Assembly (NCBI GenBank): GCA_002496385.1
Contig: DAJR01000033.1
Coordinates: forward strand, 1 to 22,921
DNA from: Methanomassiliicoccales archaeon UBA147
GTDB taxonomy: Archaea > Thermoplasmatota > Thermoplasmata > SG8-5
Length of the DNA stretch: 22,921 bases
Direction of reading: 5' to 3'
This document shows, one piece after another, positions 1 through 7,549 of the stretch (its first letter is position 1; the number at the start of each line of letters is the position of its first letter). The notes beneath the pieces were generated by a model. That model was not told where the DNA came from and searched no databases. It saw only the letters and a list, made by a program, of their open reading frames with translations. The position numbers and the translations under genes are program-made.

Positions 1-350
1 GGTTCTCTCCCTTAGTTAACTAAAAAGATGTTTTGCCACGAGGCCCAGTGAACGTTTTTGCGGCCTCATACCCGGGGCTTACACCCAGGGCTTGGATTGA
101 TTGAGATATTGGTATTGTCACTCGCTAACACATCGCTCATAGTACCCCGCCCTCACAGGCGGGGCATGCGTTTCGCCACTGAAGCGCTTCAGTGGCTCTT
201 TAATTTATTTTGACAAAACTGAAGGGATTTGAAGCTAGACCTAGTTTCGTTATTTTCAAACAAAATCAGAGAAACTAGGTCGTAGGTTTGACGAGCCCGG
301 CTCGTCAAATTGGAACCTCTAGCATTGGAACGTTTCTTTCATCCTTCGCA
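1..350 (+). repeat. Hairpin-rich repeat, family A, copy A1
   Basis: A noncoding series of hairpins in the same order as in 11330-11781 read on the other strand. Stems seen: 71-77/84-90 (one mismatch), 145-151/158-164 around the loop CTCACA, a 22-nt perfect palindrome at 175-196, 238-248/271-281 (11 bp, perfect), and 287-295/301-309. The block ends with the tail CGTTTCTTTCATCCTTCG at 331-348, which recurs at 7526, 7677 and 11344. Arms differ from the other copies yet stay complementary. No convincing ORF is present; the 60-codon ORF here runs through the hairpins. Function unknown. The element may extend left of the window. Confidence 0.8.
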
Positions 351-362
351 TTGCATAATATT

Positions 363-556
363 ACAAAACATCGTGGCTCTTTAATATTTTTCCAGCCACA
401 TACCATGCCCTCACAGGCATGGCTTGGGTTGATTCTTGAAATCTGTGTTTGTCACTTGCTCACAAATTGATGCCAGTACCCCGGGCTCAGCGCCGAATTC
501 AAAATTCGGCTTGCTTGGATTGCATGCAATCCTCGTACACCCGGGGCATGCGTTTC
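363..556 (+). repeat. Hairpin-rich repeat, family A, partial copy A2
   Basis: This is a second, shorter copy directly after A1. It shares GTGGCTCTTTAAT, the 403-409/416-422 hairpin with loop CTCACA, and the spacer around 430-475. The next hairpin (arms CCCCGGG 479-485 and CCCGGGG 540-546) has an enlarged loop holding two further hairpins, 492-499/503-510 and the palindrome GGATTGCATGCAATCC at 517-532. It then rejoins the shared GCATGCGTTTCGCC. From about 560 to 772 I see only AT-rich sequence and no gene. Confidence 0.75.
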
Positions 557-772
557 GCCGCAGATATCTCCATCATTCGGATTGCATTTTAGAGGCCATT
601 GTTAACGCATAATTCCCTTTCTGTTTTGTACAAATACTCATTTTCTCATTCAACGAAATAATATGGACAAAGATAAAATCCCCACTTGGACAGGATTCTT
701 GTCTCCAATTGATAATAGCGATTTCTCATTTTATATACCTTTGTGAAAAAATTAGTGAAAAATGTGAAAAAA

Positions 773-3763
773 TTATAATTCCATGTAATTTTTTCCTTTG
801 ACTGTCAATTCCAACTTTTTCTTCCTGCCGTGGAGTGTCTCGGAGATAATGTCCATATCCCTGAGCTGCTTTATTCGGGTTCTCACAGTGGGTTTCGACA
901 GTTCCAACTTTTCGCCTATCTCGGAATAAGTCGGTGCATCGCCTTCCGAACATCGGTGACCGATGAAATCAACAATTTCAAGAAGCTTCGGAGAAATTTT
1001 CGAAAGCGACTCGCACGGCCTGATATCGCGGACTTCCTTGGATATCATGGCCACGGTGGTGTCCGATACCGTGTCAGGGTCCAGCGAGAAAAGCACAATA
1101 AGCTTCTTCCTGGTGGCAAGGTCATGGATATCCTGGATGAGATTCAGCGCTTTTTTCTCTCCGAATCGGGAGATGATGTAATCCATGCAGTCGAAAAGGA
1201 TTACACTGCGCCTTGTCAGGGCCCGCAGTGACCCGAGGATCGCCTTGGTTGTGGTCTGAATTGTGTTTTGGCCCTCCTCTTCCGAAAGCGAGATATGAGA
1301 GTAAACCAGGTCCATTTTTATCTCGGACTCTTTTTTGGTGTATCTCGAAATGAACATTCCCTTATAGCCAAATGTCAGGAGTTCCTTGAAAGCGGCCAGG
1401 GATACGTTCGGGTTGGACTCCCTTGCCATATAGATTGCCCCGGCCTCCAGATTGAAGCGGATGAATTTCCTCTTGACCTCCTCCTCCTGAGCCTTTCTTT
1501 CGGATATATCTCTCACCAGCAACTGTATTGCGGTGAAATTGCCTTCTGTTCGTATGAGCGTCGGAAATAACTCTATCCAGGTCAACCCGCCCATGCCTTG
1601 CTGGAATTCGAGTTCGAACCTTTCAACCCTTGATCCATTTATCACACTCTCAATCACACCTTTGAAATATTCCTCCTCAGACTCTTCCATCATCAGTAAA
1701 TCTGCCATGCCCCTGTCCAGTATTTCCTTCTGCGGTTTGCCCAGGAGCTTGGAAGTCACATTGTTGCATTCGATGATGCTGCCATTCTCGTCGAGGAGGA
1801 TTATGGATTCTGGGGAGAATTCGAACAGACTCCGGTATTTCTCCTCACTTTCCTTAAGTGCTTCCTCGGCCTTTCTTTTTATTGATATGTCCTGGTGGAA
1901 TCCCATGTAATACGGTCTGTTCCCGATATTGAACACCTTGCATGAGACGAACAGAGGGAAGCTGTGCCCGTCCTTGTGATAATGTTCCACCTCGAAGCTC
2001 ATTTCCTCTCCCGAGATCAGCCTCTTCAGACGTTCCGGGGCCAATTTCGCGGATTCCGGAGTGTCCAGGTCCTCAAGGCGCATATGTTCCATTTCCTTGG
2101 GGTTGTCATAGCCGTGCATCCTTGCGAATGATTGGTTCACTATCAGGGTCTCTGAATCAACCGGCATCAGTATTACCCCGTCCACAGCCTGATTGAAGAA
2201 GGACCTGTATCGTTCCTCGCTCTCCCTGAGGGCTACCTCAATCTTCCTCTTCTCCGTGATGTCCGTAACCATGCCCAGAACATGGTCCTGATTGTTCAGG
2301 GTCATCAAGGTATATCTGATGTGGAGCAGGTGATATGTGCTGTCGGAGGATTTCACCCTCATCTCAACCTCGGACGAACCTTCGCTCATGACCTGCATTA
2401 TCGACTCGATGCCTTTTGCCTCGTCATCCGGGTGCTTGTTCGAGCCGGCGCGCTTCCCAACCCAATCATCAGGGTTGTGGCCGAGTATCCTTCCCGATTC
2501 CGGGTTTATGAGGACATAATTGAAATCCTCGTCAATCACAAATATGCCTTCTGTGCTGTTCTTGATCACGGCGTCCAGGAATTCAGATTTCTCTTTGAGT
2601 TTGTTCTGATGCTCAACCCTTTCGGTGATGTCCAGCACCGTGCCGTGATAGCCTTCGAGGTTTGCGTCCTTCATTATCGGAAAGGTCTGTATCTCGACGA
2701 TACGAGATTTTCCGTTCGGTAGTTTAATATTATATGTGCCTGGTCTGTCAAGTTTGCCTTCGTCGGATATTATCTTGAGATTGTTGATAGCCTTCAATTG
2801 CTCCTCTGTATCCAAAACATCGGAAAGCCGGATCTTTGTTCCCGGTTTGAGAGCCCTGCCATAGATCTCCTCGGCATTTTTATTTAGGTAAGTTATCTCG
2901 TAAGCATTGTTCATAATAAAAAAACCATAGCAAGAATTTTCAATGAAATTCCGGTATTTGCTTTCGCTGGCCAGGAGCATTTTTTCAATTTTTTTCTGGT
3001 CAGTTATATCCACGGCAGTTTCGAATCTCACATCGCGGCCGTCCGTCCATTGGATGATCTGGTCGGTGATCAGAAAATGCCTGCCAATATATTCATTGTA
3101 ATAATCCCAGACATGCGGCTGCCTTGTCTGGAGAATGAGCTTGTTGGTGCAGAATTCGCAGGGGGCGGTCTTTCCCTGGAACACTTTATAGCATTTCTTT
3201 CCAGCAACATCCGTGTTGGCCAGGTTCCTCAGGGCTTGGTTCGCGAAGATGACCTCGTGAGAGGCCGGGTCGCTGATGTAGAGGTAATCCGGGATTCTTT
3301 CCAGGATAGTCATGAAGTTAATGCACTGTGTGTTGAATGATTCCTGGCTCGCAGATAATTCCTTTTCCGCCCTCAATCTCCGGAAAGCCAATTCCAGCAC
3401 GATTTCGAGCACCTTCCCCTCGAACGGCTTGACAATGTAGCCGTACGGATTTGTCTTCAGCGCTTTCTCAAGGGTCTCATCATTTATATGGGCAGTCACA
3501 TAGATAGAAGGTATTCCAAGGTTTTTCTGGATTTCTTCGGCCGTGTCGATGCCATCCTTTGGTCCTTTTAATTTTATGTCCATCAGGACGATGTCCGGTG
3601 ACAGTTCGCGCGCTTTTTTGATTGCGTCATGCGAAGTTGAGGAAATTCCAAAAACCTCATACCCCAGCTTATCGACGATATTCGCGGTTTCCTTTGCTGG
3701 GGCATTCTTTTCTGCCACGACCAGTATACTTCCCTTGGACATCAACGCCTCCATTGCCGGCAT
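773..3763 (-). CDS. REC-PAS(x5)-DUF835-wHTH regulatory protein
   Basis: A 996-aa soluble signalling protein. Residues about 10-125 form a response-regulator receiver domain with phospho-acceptor D62 (VLMDIK), T90 and K112 (VKPF); the usual N-terminal acidic pair is reduced to one residue (E18). About five PAS domains follow (roughly 145-770); the first contains a CEFC pair. Residues about 780-920 resemble DUF835, and 925-996 form a winged helix-turn-helix (SKPTVRTRIKQLRDMDII) with a basic end. No histidine-kinase H-box or ATPase domain is visible, so it probably works as a sensor/DNA-binding regulator fed by a separate kinase. The start was chosen because a TATA box sits 28 nt upstream (leaderless); M8 (3742) is an alternative. 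It is divergent from the gene at 3881. The domain call is firm; the signal and targets are unknown. Confidence 0.88.
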   Translation of the reverse strand: MPAMEALMSKGSILVVAEKNAPAKETANIVDKLGYEVFGISSTSHDAIKKARELSPDIVLMDIKLKGPKDGIDTAEEIQKNLGIPSIYVTAHINDETLEKALKTNPYGYIVKPFEGKVLEIVLELAFRRLRAEKELSASQESFNTQCINFMTILERIPDYLYISDPASHEVIFANQALRNLANTDVAGKKCYKVFQGKTAPCEFCTNKLILQTRQPHVWDYYNEYIGRHFLITDQIIQWTDGRDVRFETAVDITDQKKIEKMLLASESKYRNFIENSCYGFFIMNNAYEITYLNKNAEEIYGRALKPGTKIRLSDVLDTEEQLKAINNLKIISDEGKLDRPGTYNIKLPNGKSRIVEIQTFPIMKDANLEGYHGTVLDITERVEHQNKLKEKSEFLDAVIKNSTEGIFVIDEDFNYVLINPESGRILGHNPDDWVGKRAGSNKHPDDEAKGIESIMQVMSEGSSEVEMRVKSSDSTYHLLHIRYTLMTLNNQDHVLGMVTDITEKRKIEVALRESEERYRSFFNQAVDGVILMPVDSETLIVNQSFARMHGYDNPKEMEHMRLEDLDTPESAKLAPERLKRLISGEEMSFEVEHYHKDGHSFPLFVSCKVFNIGNRPYYMGFHQDISIKRKAEEALKESEEKYRSLFEFSPESIILLDENGSIIECNNVTSKLLGKPQKEILDRGMADLLMMEESEEEYFKGVIESVINGSRVERFELEFQQGMGGLTWIELFPTLIRTEGNFTAIQLLVRDISERKAQEEEVKRKFIRFNLEAGAIYMARESNPNVSLAAFKELLTFGYKGMFISRYTKKESEIKMDLVYSHISLSEEEGQNTIQTTTKAILGSLRALTRRSVILFDCMDYIISRFGEKKALNLIQDIHDLATRKKLIVLFSLDPDTVSDTTVAMISKEVRDIRPCESLSKISPKLLEIVDFIGHRCSEGDAPTYSEIGEKLELSKPTVRTRIKQLRDMDIISETLHGRKKKLELTVKGKNYMEL

Positions 3764-3787
3764 TTGACTGCATTCTGCTAGGAACGG

Positions 3788-3794
3788 TTATATT
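3788..3794 (-). promoter_or_regulatory. TATA box for the REC-PAS-DUF835 gene
   Basis: AATATAAC on the minus strand is centred about 28 nt upstream of the ATG at 3763, the spacing expected for a leaderless archaeal transcript. It is back to back with the promoter at 3852 in a 117-bp divergent region. Confidence 0.55.
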
Positions 3795-3851
3795 CTTTTA
3801 CAAAGGTGTAAATGATTTTGATATTTAATATTTCATAGATGTGTGGGTAAA

Positions 3852-3858
3852 TTTATAT
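3852..3858 (+). promoter_or_regulatory. TATA box for the Cys-rich gene
   Basis: TTTATAT is centred 26 nt upstream of the ATG at 3881, and there is no Shine-Dalgarno sequence in between. This fits leaderless transcription. Confidence 0.6.
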
Positions 3859-3880
3859 CGTCACTGGCAATTCTGCACGC

Positions 3881-5422
3881 ATGAAGAGAAGGCGTTTCGG
3901 CAGGTTCGGCATAGGAACCGGCACAAAGGTCCAGCAGGCCAACTTGCGGGCTTTGGCCAAGGAGATGGCCGACGACCCCGGATTCCTGGTGCCGGAGTGC
4001 AACGGCAGATGCTCCGGCTGCCCGGTTGCCAAGCTTCATTCCAAGCTGAAAAAGATTCAAGGGTACAGGGAGAATTCCGTTGCCCTGAAAAAGCTGGCAT
4101 CCGGAGGAGGGCATCTGGAGAGAAGCTATGCCGCGATGCTGGTACTGGCTTCGGAGGACACGCCGATAATGTTCGCCACGGCCAAACTCCCCACCGGAGA
4201 TGTGAGCTACACAGTCAGGGGAAAGGCAAAGAAGGAATACCTAATCGGCCTGCAGCATTTCGAAGACCCGAGATTGCGGTTGCTGGCATATTCCGAGGTC
4301 GGCCTGAAGAAACGCCTGCACCTCTACTCCTTCGATGACGGTCTCTCATGCTCGGGGAAGAAGCCCAATTACCCAACGGAGCTGATATCGGAGGTACTGA
4401 AGTCGTCCAGCTATGTACTGGGCAAGACACCCAGAGGCTACAGCTGTGGGCATGCCGGCCATGGATGCGGCATGACCCTTGAGGTGCTCTCGGCCGGCGT
4501 AAGCTTGGAAATATGCAAATCCTGTACATCCGCAAAGGCCAACCTTTTCACTGAACTTGCATCCAGGGTGCTCTCCAGAAACCCCGAGGACGATTTCAGG
4601 ATAACCCTTAACCATGATATCGAATGCACGAAGGGCGGCGGATGCACGTTATCCCGCTCAGCTGTAAGCACGAAGGACCTTCTGGCCGAATATAGGTCGG
4701 GAAGGCTCTCGGACAGGGGGCTCGTCGATGCCTACGAGAAGAAGGTCAGGGAATCTGTCGAGAGATCCAGCAATGCGATATTCGTGCTCGGAAACTCCTG
4801 CTATGAAGGGGATTATGAGGCTTTCATAAAAGCCCTCAAACCCACCGACATCGAGGAAGCCGCCCTGAAACGGGTGCTCAAGTCGGCGGCAAAGCCGGTC
4901 GTGATGGGTTCGGCCACCCCGAACGCAGTGCTGGCCCTGTTCTGGGAGGAGCATGGGGCCAATGCGATACATGCGGTGATCGGGGACAAGGACATGGCCA
5001 GGAAAATTTATTCCGACTCAAGGGGCAGCGGAAAGACTCCGGTGCAGATCCTCAGGGAAGCCCAGATAGAAAAAAGGAGCAAAACCGCACTTTCCGCGCT
5101 TCCCGAGCTCAACAAGCTCGGACGAATAGGGAAATACGCTGACGGGCTTGCAAGGGCCTACAGGGGACTGGGGAAAGAAGAAGCAATCAAGCGGATAGGG
5201 ACAATCCAGGATGACACAAAAGTTAAAAGCATCAATTGCGGATTCCTTTTGGCCTTCGGGGTCCTGAAGGGCAAGGAATGGCAGTTCTCCAGGGAAGAGC
5301 TTGATTACGGCGGCTATCTCGCCGATTTTGTTAAAAGACTGCTGGAATCCCCACCCGAAGGATACGCCGAGGCACTTCAGAACCTGCTTACAGCTTCGGG
5401 CCTGAACGAAACAGTGGGCTAA
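3881..5422 (+). CDS. Unrecognised Cys-rich, probably metal-binding protein
   Basis: A 513-aa soluble protein I do not recognise. It begins very basic (MKRRRFGRFG). C40-x3-C44-x2-C47 has the spacing of a radical-SAM cluster motif, but no other radical-SAM landmark is seen. A second cluster, C189-GHAGHG-C196 and C212-x2-C215, looks like a zinc site (H191 and H194 are possible extra ligands). C249 and C255 form a third pair. The C-terminal half is helical and lysine-rich without cysteine clusters. It has its own leaderless promoter and is divergent from the DUF835 regulator. Its end lies 13 bp from the convergent small gene at 5436. Coding is well supported by length and codon use; the function is unknown, and an Fe-S or zinc role is inference. 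Confidence 0.82.
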   Translation: MKRRRFGRFGIGTGTKVQQANLRALAKEMADDPGFLVPECNGRCSGCPVAKLHSKLKKIQGYRENSVALKKLASGGGHLERSYAAMLVLASEDTPIMFATAKLPTGDVSYTVRGKAKKEYLIGLQHFEDPRLRLLAYSEVGLKKRLHLYSFDDGLSCSGKKPNYPTELISEVLKSSSYVLGKTPRGYSCGHAGHGCGMTLEVLSAGVSLEICKSCTSAKANLFTELASRVLSRNPEDDFRITLNHDIECTKGGGCTLSRSAVSTKDLLAEYRSGRLSDRGLVDAYEKKVRESVERSSNAIFVLGNSCYEGDYEAFIKALKPTDIEEAALKRVLKSAAKPVVMGSATPNAVLALFWEEHGANAIHAVIGDKDMARKIYSDSRGSGKTPVQILREAQIEKRSKTALSALPELNKLGRIGKYADGLARAYRGLGKEEAIKRIGTIQDDTKVKSINCGFLLAFGVLKGKEWQFSREELDYGGYLADFVKRLLESPPEGYAEALQNLLTASGLNETVG

Positions 5423-5435
5423 GACCCCGGTTCTT

Positions 5436-5804
5436 TCAGGGTTCCTGCTCGTCCTCGACCTCGAATACCGCCATCATCTTCCTGACGTCCATCTCGATGG
5501 CCTGGATGTCATCGGCGTTCGGCTGGATGGCATCGGAAATGTCCAGTTCATCGAAAATCAGGTTGTCGTGATACAGGTCCCTTGCTATCTGGACGAGGCG
5601 CCAATATTCCTTGAATATCGGATGAACGTGGCTATGCTTCTCCCTCTTGCCGGACCAGAAATCCTCGCATTCGAAAAGCAGGGCTGCAAAACGGCCTCTC
5701 AGCTTCTTCTTCTCGCGGCACAGATCGTCTGTTCTCCTGCATATGGTCGGAATCGCGCTGGCCATCTCCACGGAGTTATTCCTCTTTCTGGTTGCCATGG
5801 ACAT
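5436..5804 (-). CDS. Small conserved-looking hypothetical protein
   Basis: A 122-aa protein starting MSMATRKRNNS, with a second possible start at 5798. The frame stays open further upstream, but that part overlaps the pelota 3' end out of frame, so I chose the ATG that falls just after pelota (38-bp gap). The sequence is basic at the N-terminus, helical in the middle (KEYWRLVQIARDLYHDN) and acidic at the C-terminus. It has no signal peptide, membrane segment or recognised domain. It could be cotranscribed with pelota; a weak TATA-like TTTCATAAC lies upstream. Function unknown. Confidence 0.6.
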   Translation of the reverse strand: MSMATRKRNNSVEMASAIPTICRRTDDLCREKKKLRGRFAALLFECEDFWSGKREKHSHVHPIFKEYWRLVQIARDLYHDNLIFDELDISDAIQPNADDIQAIEMDVRKMMAVFEVEDEQEP

Positions 5805-5842
5805 ATATTGATGTACGGGGTTATGAAAGTTTCCCAAGCGTT

Positions 5843-6880
5843 TCAGGACATCCTGTATCGCAGGATGGCACCTATCCCCCCGAGGGACTCGAGTTTCTTG
5901 CCCGCATCGTGATGCTCGCTCACGACCACCACTTTGGCGCCTGAGTCGTTTGCTGATTCCATCATGCTCTCGAAGGTCCTGGCCCTTGCGGCCACGCTTG
6001 TGACCAGCAGAATCTCGACAGCCCCCGCGCACAGCGCTTTCGCGACCTCATCCTTTCCGTAGGCGTACATCCCGTCCTTTCCGATTTCGGCCAGTAGCTG
6101 TTCGACCATCCTCGTTTCGAGGCCGACCCTCGAGTCCTCCAGCATCTTCGAGCCAATGCCTTTTTTAAGGATCTCCTGTATCGCAGCCATCCCGCTCTGC
6201 CCGCTGGAAACAAGCTGGCATTCCTTGAAAATTGCCGGCTGTTTCTGCCTGCCATATGCGGAAATGCTCTCCTTCGCAAAGCCCGGGCCGATTATCACAA
6301 GGGGACCAGGTTCCCCCGCGGCCAGTATTATCTGGAATATCTCGTCGAAGTAACCGTCCGATTTCTCTGCCTTCTGGGTGTAATATTTCCCAGAACGGCC
6401 CGACTGCACTATGGCCAATTTCTTCACGCCATACTCCCTGAGCTGGGCGATGGCCGCCTCCTCGTCGTCAATCGCAAGAAGGGTGACCAGCGGCTTTTCC
6501 GTGGCTTTTTCCGCCCGCTCGAGGATATCGAACTGGTTCCTCGTCCAGGTCTTGCGGATGCTCAGGTCCTCGTCATTTGTTATATTGAGGGTATGGTAGG
6601 CCCCGATGTCCTGCGGGCCCTCCTCTATCGTGCCATGGACGCGTAGCCATTCTGCGAACTCATGGAATTCCACCTTCTCCACGCGTATGCCGAGGCGCAT
6701 CTTCTTCTTCTCTCCCCTCTCTGAACGGATTGCATCTGCCCTGGTCTCGTCCCTCCTGGTCGTAAGTGCGAAAACAAGGTCCCCGGTTTCGATCACATTG
6801 TACAAATGCCAGAGGTCGTCCATGTTCTGGACCCTGAGTTTGACCTCGCCGGTCCCGTAATCCTTATGCACAATCTTCAA
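5843..6880 (-). CDS. pelA: Pelota (aPelota/Dom34) ribosome rescue factor
   Basis: Archaeal Pelota, an eRF1 paralogue that enters the A site of stalled ribosomes and, with aEF1A and ABCE1, splits them. The 345-aa chain has the three expected parts: an N-terminal Sm-like domain (about 1-125, with KIVHKDYGTGEVKLRVQ and GDLVFALTTRR), an eRF1_2-like middle domain (about 130-255) and an eRF1_3-like C-terminal domain ending in GGIGAILRY. The GGQ loop of release factors is absent, as expected. There is no ATG. The first in-frame TTG is at 6898, but the TTG at 6880 gives MKIVHKDYG, which fits the family N-terminus, with GGTG about 8 nt upstream. A small membrane-protein gene lies 52 bp upstream and an unknown gene 38 bp downstream. 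Confidence 0.93.
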   Translation of the reverse strand: MKIVHKDYGTGEVKLRVQNMDDLWHLYNVIETGDLVFALTTRRDETRADAIRSERGEKKKMRLGIRVEKVEFHEFAEWLRVHGTIEEGPQDIGAYHTLNITNDEDLSIRKTWTRNQFDILERAEKATEKPLVTLLAIDDEEAAIAQLREYGVKKLAIVQSGRSGKYYTQKAEKSDGYFDEIFQIILAAGEPGPLVIIGPGFAKESISAYGRQKQPAIFKECQLVSSGQSGMAAIQEILKKGIGSKMLEDSRVGLETRMVEQLLAEIGKDGMYAYGKDEVAKALCAGAVEILLVTSVAARARTFESMMESANDSGAKVVVVSEHHDAGKKLESLGGIGAILRYRMS

Positions 6881-6932
6881 ACGACAGCACCGGGCCAAAT
6901 AAGCAAATCAGATATTAGGTTTTATTGTCCGT

Positions 6933-7049
6933 TCAACCCACGATGAGCCCGTATGCCACGAACATCGCCAGACACGTTCCGAGCGCAAAATATTTGACAG
7001 CCGTTATTCTTTTGCTATAAATCATATCGTCTTCTGCGTTTTGGTTCAT
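6933..7049 (-). CDS. 38-residue single-pass membrane protein
   Basis: An ATG-to-TGA reading frame of 38 codons: a short hydrophilic N-terminus (MNQNAEDDMIYSKR) followed by one hydrophobic stretch of about 20 residues (VKYFALGTCLAMFVAYGLIV) ending at the stop. This layout, with a charged cytosolic head and one C-terminal TM helix, is typical of real small proteins and unlikely by chance. Purine-rich GGGATGGGACC precedes the ATG, and TATA-like sequence lies near 7106-7116. It is in the same direction as pelota, 52 bp upstream. It does not match the SecE or Sec61-beta patterns I know. Function unknown. Confidence 0.55.
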   Translation of the reverse strand: MNQNAEDDMIYSKRITAVKYFALGTCLAMFVAYGLIVG

Positions 7050-7131
7050 TCCAGGTCCCATCCCGGCGCATGCGGAGGCTTGCCGCACGCATCCCATCTG
7101 ATAAGGTATATATATCTAATTATATAAAAAC

Positions 7132-7198
7132 GTTTGGGAGAAAACCTGGTGCTCCCCCGCGGAGCCGAGGATCAAGGAATAATAACATTATCCCAAAC
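7132..7198 (+). ncRNA. Candidate small structured RNA upstream of tRNA-Arg
   Basis: GTTTGGGA (7132-7139) pairs perfectly with TCCCAAAC (7191-7198). Inside, GCTCC (7151-7155) pairs with GGAGC (7161-7165). TATATATA at about 7107-7114 lies 22-25 nt upstream of the first stem, so an RNA starting near 7132 is plausible. The promoter-like AT stretch may instead serve the small gene on the other strand. No RNA family recognised. Confidence 0.35.
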
Positions 7199-7235
7199 TT
7201 CTTAAAGGATTGCGCATTCCGGGACATGGTTCAAA

Positions 7236-7354
7236 GCCCGGATGGGGTAGCTTGGATATCCTAAAAGCCTGCGGAGCTTTAGACCCGAGTTCGAAGCGAT
7301 GATGGATGCCTGAAAGGGCGACCAGGAAGATCGACGAAAATCTCGGTCCGGGCG
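7236..7354 (+). tRNA. tRNA-Arg(GCG) with a T-loop intron
   Basis: A complete cloverleaf once 45 nt are removed. The acceptor stem is GCCCGGA 7236-7242 with TCCGGGC 7347-7353, discriminator G7354, no encoded CCA. The anticodon stem is AAAGC/GCTTT (7264-7268/7276-7280) with loop CTGCGGA, giving anticodon GCG at 7271-7273 (reads CGC/CGU, Arg). The T stem is CCGAG 7285-7289 with CTCGG 7342-7346. The T loop reads TTCGAA then T after splicing at position 59/60. A TTAAA-type promoter element lies around 7201-7207 and a T run follows at 7358. The anticodon loop itself has no intron. Confidence 0.9.
7296..7340 (+). other. Noncanonical tRNA intron (position 59/60) with BHB motif
   Basis: The bulge-helix-bulge is visible. 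TTCG (7290-7293) pairs with CGAA (7335-7338). The 3-nt bulges are AAG (7294-7296) and AAT (7339-7341). The outer helix is the T stem and the inner helix is CGAT (7297-7300)/ATCG (7330-7333), with A7334 unpaired. Cleavage after the second bulge nucleotide on each side removes exactly 45 nt and restores a normal T loop. Inside, GCCT-GAAA-GGGC forms a small hairpin. Confidence 0.85.
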
Positions 7355-7357
7355 TGA

Positions 7358-7365
7358 TTTTTTTT
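7358..7365 (+). terminator. Oligo-T terminator after tRNA-Arg
   Basis: Eight consecutive T, three nucleotides after the discriminator base, match the usual archaeal oligo-T termination signal. Confidence 0.6.
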
Positions 7366-7398
7366 GTTATTCCGAAGTAAACAGAATTAAACCATAAG

Positions 7399-7549
7399 GA
7401 AAAACAAAAAAAATATGCCGAGTTCGATATGCTCGCAATGAAATACCTATCGAACTCGGCAATATCGACAAACTAGCGACCGTCTGCAATATCTCAGTAT
7501 AGTCTGTTTGTCGATTGCACTGAATCGTTTCTTTCATCCTTCTTCGAAT
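7399..7549 (+). repeat. Family C hairpin repeat, unit 1 of a 151-bp tandem
   Basis: The unit starts GAAAAACAAAAAAAATATGCC. It contains a 14-bp stem, 7416-7429 (TGCCGAGTTCGATA) with 7448-7461, and a 10-bp stem, ATCGACAAAC 7464-7473 with GTTTGTCGAT 7506-7515. It ends with CGTTTCTTTCATCCTTC at 7526-7542, the same tail as the family A repeats. No ORF is credible; the 60-odd-codon frames arise from the repeat. Confidence 0.85.

Noticed and set aside
288..470. 60-residue plus-strand frame at the left end
   Set aside because: It lies entirely within repeats A1 and A2 and crosses their boundary; the translation shows no conserved feature.
3881..4030. Radical-SAM enzyme call for the Cys-rich protein
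   Set aside because: CX3CX2C alone is not enough; no GGE-like or other SAM-binding motif follows.
7296..7340. C/D box RNA inside the tRNA intron
   Set aside because: ATGATGG and CTGA are present but only a few nucleotides apart, with no room for a guide and no terminal stem of the right form.
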